NCBI GenBank assembly: GCA_021820675.1 | Contig: JAKADI010000172.1 | Location: forward strand, 1-5,372 | Direction: 5' to 3' | From: Bacillota bacterium | GTDB lineage: Bacteria; Bacillota; Sulfobacillia; Sulfobacillales; Sulfobacillaceae | Length of the DNA: 5,372 bases | Part shown: positions 3,813 to 5,372 of the stretch, in pieces | Layout: every line of letters starts with the position of its first letter | Numbering within the stretch: position 1 is the stretch's first letter | Translations under genes and position numbers: made by a program | Notes under the pieces: model-generated | Seen by the model: the letters and a program-made list of their open reading frames with translations, nothing else | The model's database searches: none | What the model was told of the DNA's origin: nothing

Positions 3813-5372
3813 TCACCCCTGATCCATCCAAAATTCGGCAGCAATCTGATACTGTTGCTCGATCACGTCAATGTTGAAGATATAACACCGGTGGGCTTTC
3901 TGCTGAATCTTGGCCACCTTATTAATCGCCACGACTAGCCCTACGATCCGTTCCAGTTCGATTTCCAGTGTTTGAGCACCCAGACGCGGATAGTTGTGGT
4001 CACGGCACCAGAGGTCCCAAACGGGTTGGACCGAGGCAATGGCCACCCGCACTTCCTTCCTCGTGTGGCTCACGTCAATCGTCACGGTGCCTTGCTTCAT
4101 CTGCCCGCGTAACGTCCAGCACTCTTCAAGAAACTTGATGAAGATATCGGCGGGGCTATCCGCCTTGCGCTGCTCGACTCCTTGCGTCACGATCTCCCCC
4201 CAGTCGGGCGCGGGAATGTGGTCGGGCACCAAGCCAAGACGCAGGCCCCACCGCAACCCCCACATGACAATCGCGAGGCCCTTGATGGCCCGATCTGGTA
4301 ACGGCACATCCCGTTGTTTGCCCATCAACCAACGCTCCATGTTTTCCAGATCTGCCCGCACTGTTTCCAAATCCCATTGGCTTGCCATCCGTTGTGTTAA
4401 GAGCCACCCAGCGGCTTGCCGTACCAGTTCTCCATTCCCCTGCAACCACTCCATGTGAGCACGGGCTACGGGATTGTCGAACGTCTCCGCCTTGGTCAGC
4501 GTGACCATCACAAGGCGGTCAAGCAATGCCGCATCGCGGGGCTTTCCTTCCCCGGCCAGTATGACCGGGGCGTGCAACGTATAGCTTCGGACGCGCTGAT
4601 TCGCCAGGCCCCGCTGTTCAATACTGCCATCGTAAGCCCGGCGTAACATCGAATACAGCATCGCGTCTTGGTGTTCGCCACCGTCTCCGGGGCGAAATTC
4701 ATCCAGAATCACCGGGATTGTCTTCGACGCGGATAAGTCCCGTACCAACACAAAGGGCTTGGAGAGGGCGCTCCCGACTTCGCAGCCGCCCCATAGTGCC
4801 GAATAGATCGTGTGAATCAGTGTCGTTTTGCCCGTGCCCCGTGTGGCGAAGACATTCAACAGAGGAAACCCACGCCACGTCGGACGGAGAACATCCGACC
4901 ACATGGAGGCCCAAAACCAGCCGATCATCAGACTCATGGAGTTCGGGGACGCGGCACTCCAAAGGTGACGCCAGACTTCTTGCGCGACCGTGGCGGTACT
5001 GCGCTCATCTATCGTGGGCCGCAGGGCCGCGAGAAACGAGATCCCGCTGGTGTCGTAATATTTAATCGGGGTCTCATCCGGATCCTGCCCCCAAACGCCA
5101 CTCGGCGTGACCAGAATTGTGCGCCCTTCCAACGTGTGAAACCCGGCGAGGATCGTGCTCTGCACGGCCCGGGTGGTACTGTGAATAAGAAAATACGCCG
5201 TGTTTAAATAAGCTGTCCCTTTGGTTAATTGCATCAATTGAATCCCTTTATTCGCCAATTCTGCGGCTTTGTGCCCATCTAACAATATGGCGGGCTGGAC
5301 CATCGTCGTGCGCCATTTTCCGTCACTCAAATACGTGACTTCGGCTTGCACGTCGTCGTCGTAGAGATCCCC
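3813..5372 (-). CDS. P-loop replication helicase/primase-type protein, start missing
   Basis: The frame is open to the window edge (GDLYDDD precedes the GTG at 5351), so the true start is outside and 519 residues are visible. Positions below count from that GTG. The early part (EVTYLSDGKWRTTMVQPAILL, then GFHTLEGRTILVTPSGVW near 70-87) matches DUF927-like regions of plasmid and phage primase-helicases as I recall them. Walker A is ATRGTGKTT (169-177), Walker B is VILDEF (214-219), a sensor-like strand is PVILAGE (262-268), and LLDRLVMV (277-284) holds a candidate arginine finger. The last ~90 residues look like a winged-helix tail. It probably unwinds DNA during replication of the element, with a primase domain upstream outside the window. 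The adjoining origin-like region supports this. A P-loop ATPase is certain; the precise family is less so. Confidence 0.82.
   Translation of the reverse strand, partial: GDLYDDDVQAEVTYLSDGKWRTTMVQPAILLDGHKAAELANKGIQLMQLTKGTAYLNTAYFLIHSTTRAVQSTILAGFHTLEGRTILVTPSGVWGQDPDETPIKYYDTSGISFLAALRPTIDERSTATVAQEVWRHLWSAASPNSMSLMIGWFWASMWSDVLRPTWRGFPLLNVFATRGTGKTTLIHTIYSALWGGCEVGSALSKPFVLVRDLSASKTIPVILDEFRPGDGGEHQDAMLYSMLRRAYDGSIEQRGLANQRVRSYTLHAPVILAGEGKPRDAALLDRLVMVTLTKAETFDNPVARAHMEWLQGNGELVRQAAGWLLTQRMASQWDLETVRADLENMERWLMGKQRDVPLPDRAIKGLAIVMWGLRWGLRLGLVPDHIPAPDWGEIVTQGVEQRKADSPADIFIKFLEECWTLRGQMKQGTVTIDVSHTRKEVRVAIASVQPVWDLWCRDHNYPRLGAQTLEIELERIVGLVVAINKVAKIQQKAHRCYIFNIDVIEQQYQIAAEFWMDQG

Noticed and set aside
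4156..4962. Additional ORFs on both strands inside the helicase gene
   Set aside because: They overlap a continuous P-loop ATPase frame and show no recognisable domains.

Overview
The window looks like part of a plasmid, phage-plasmid or integrated element from a Gram-positive bacterium, probably Bacillota. Every convincing gene lies on the minus strand. Most of them have a strong AGGAG Shine-Dalgarno (SD) site 8-10 nt before the start codon, and the contents (primase-helicase, iteron-like origin, antirepressor remnants, toxin-antitoxin pair) are typical of mobile DNA. The genus cannot be fixed from sequence alone. A moderately GC-rich acidophile or thermophile such as a Sulfobacillus relative is only a guess.

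Read in the direction of transcription (high to low coordinates), the window opens inside a large P-loop helicase/primase-type replication protein (5372-3813, start outside the window). About 700 bp without a convincing gene follows (3812-3105). It is rich in secondary structure: eleven GTTAC/GTAAC motifs, a 54-nt AT-rich inverted repeat, a perfect 17-bp inverted repeat, several shorter hairpins and a minus-strand intrinsic terminator. I read 3307-3794 as a candidate replication origin.

Next is a scrambled zone (3104-2409). A frameshifted fragment holds the second half of an ORF6N-type antirepressor domain. It runs into a 33/72-bp repeat array carrying UUCG-capped hairpins, then a 70-residue ORF that is probably the tail of a broken gene, then a 51-residue ORF holding the first half of an ORF6N domain. 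The two halves of one domain therefore occur in swapped order about 400 bp apart.

A compact set follows with 14-36 nt gaps: a single-module AAA+ ATPase (2394-1471), a 215-residue protein of an uncharacterised family (1439-792) with a perfect 12-bp hairpin just inside its start, a 74-residue two-helix membrane protein (757-533) and a 32-codon micro-ORF (496-398). The micro-ORF is a mosaic: its leader copies the leader of the membrane-protein gene and its 3' end copies a segment of the 215-residue gene. ATPase, partner and small membrane protein together are the best candidate for an undescribed functional unit, though its job is not visible from sequence.

The window ends with an AT-rich promoter region and a type II toxin-antitoxin pair: an AbrB/MazE-fold antitoxin overlapping by ATGA with the start of a Doc (death-on-curing, Fic-fold) toxin that runs off the edge. 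The pair has its own perfect TATAAT box and is probably transcribed separately as a stability module.
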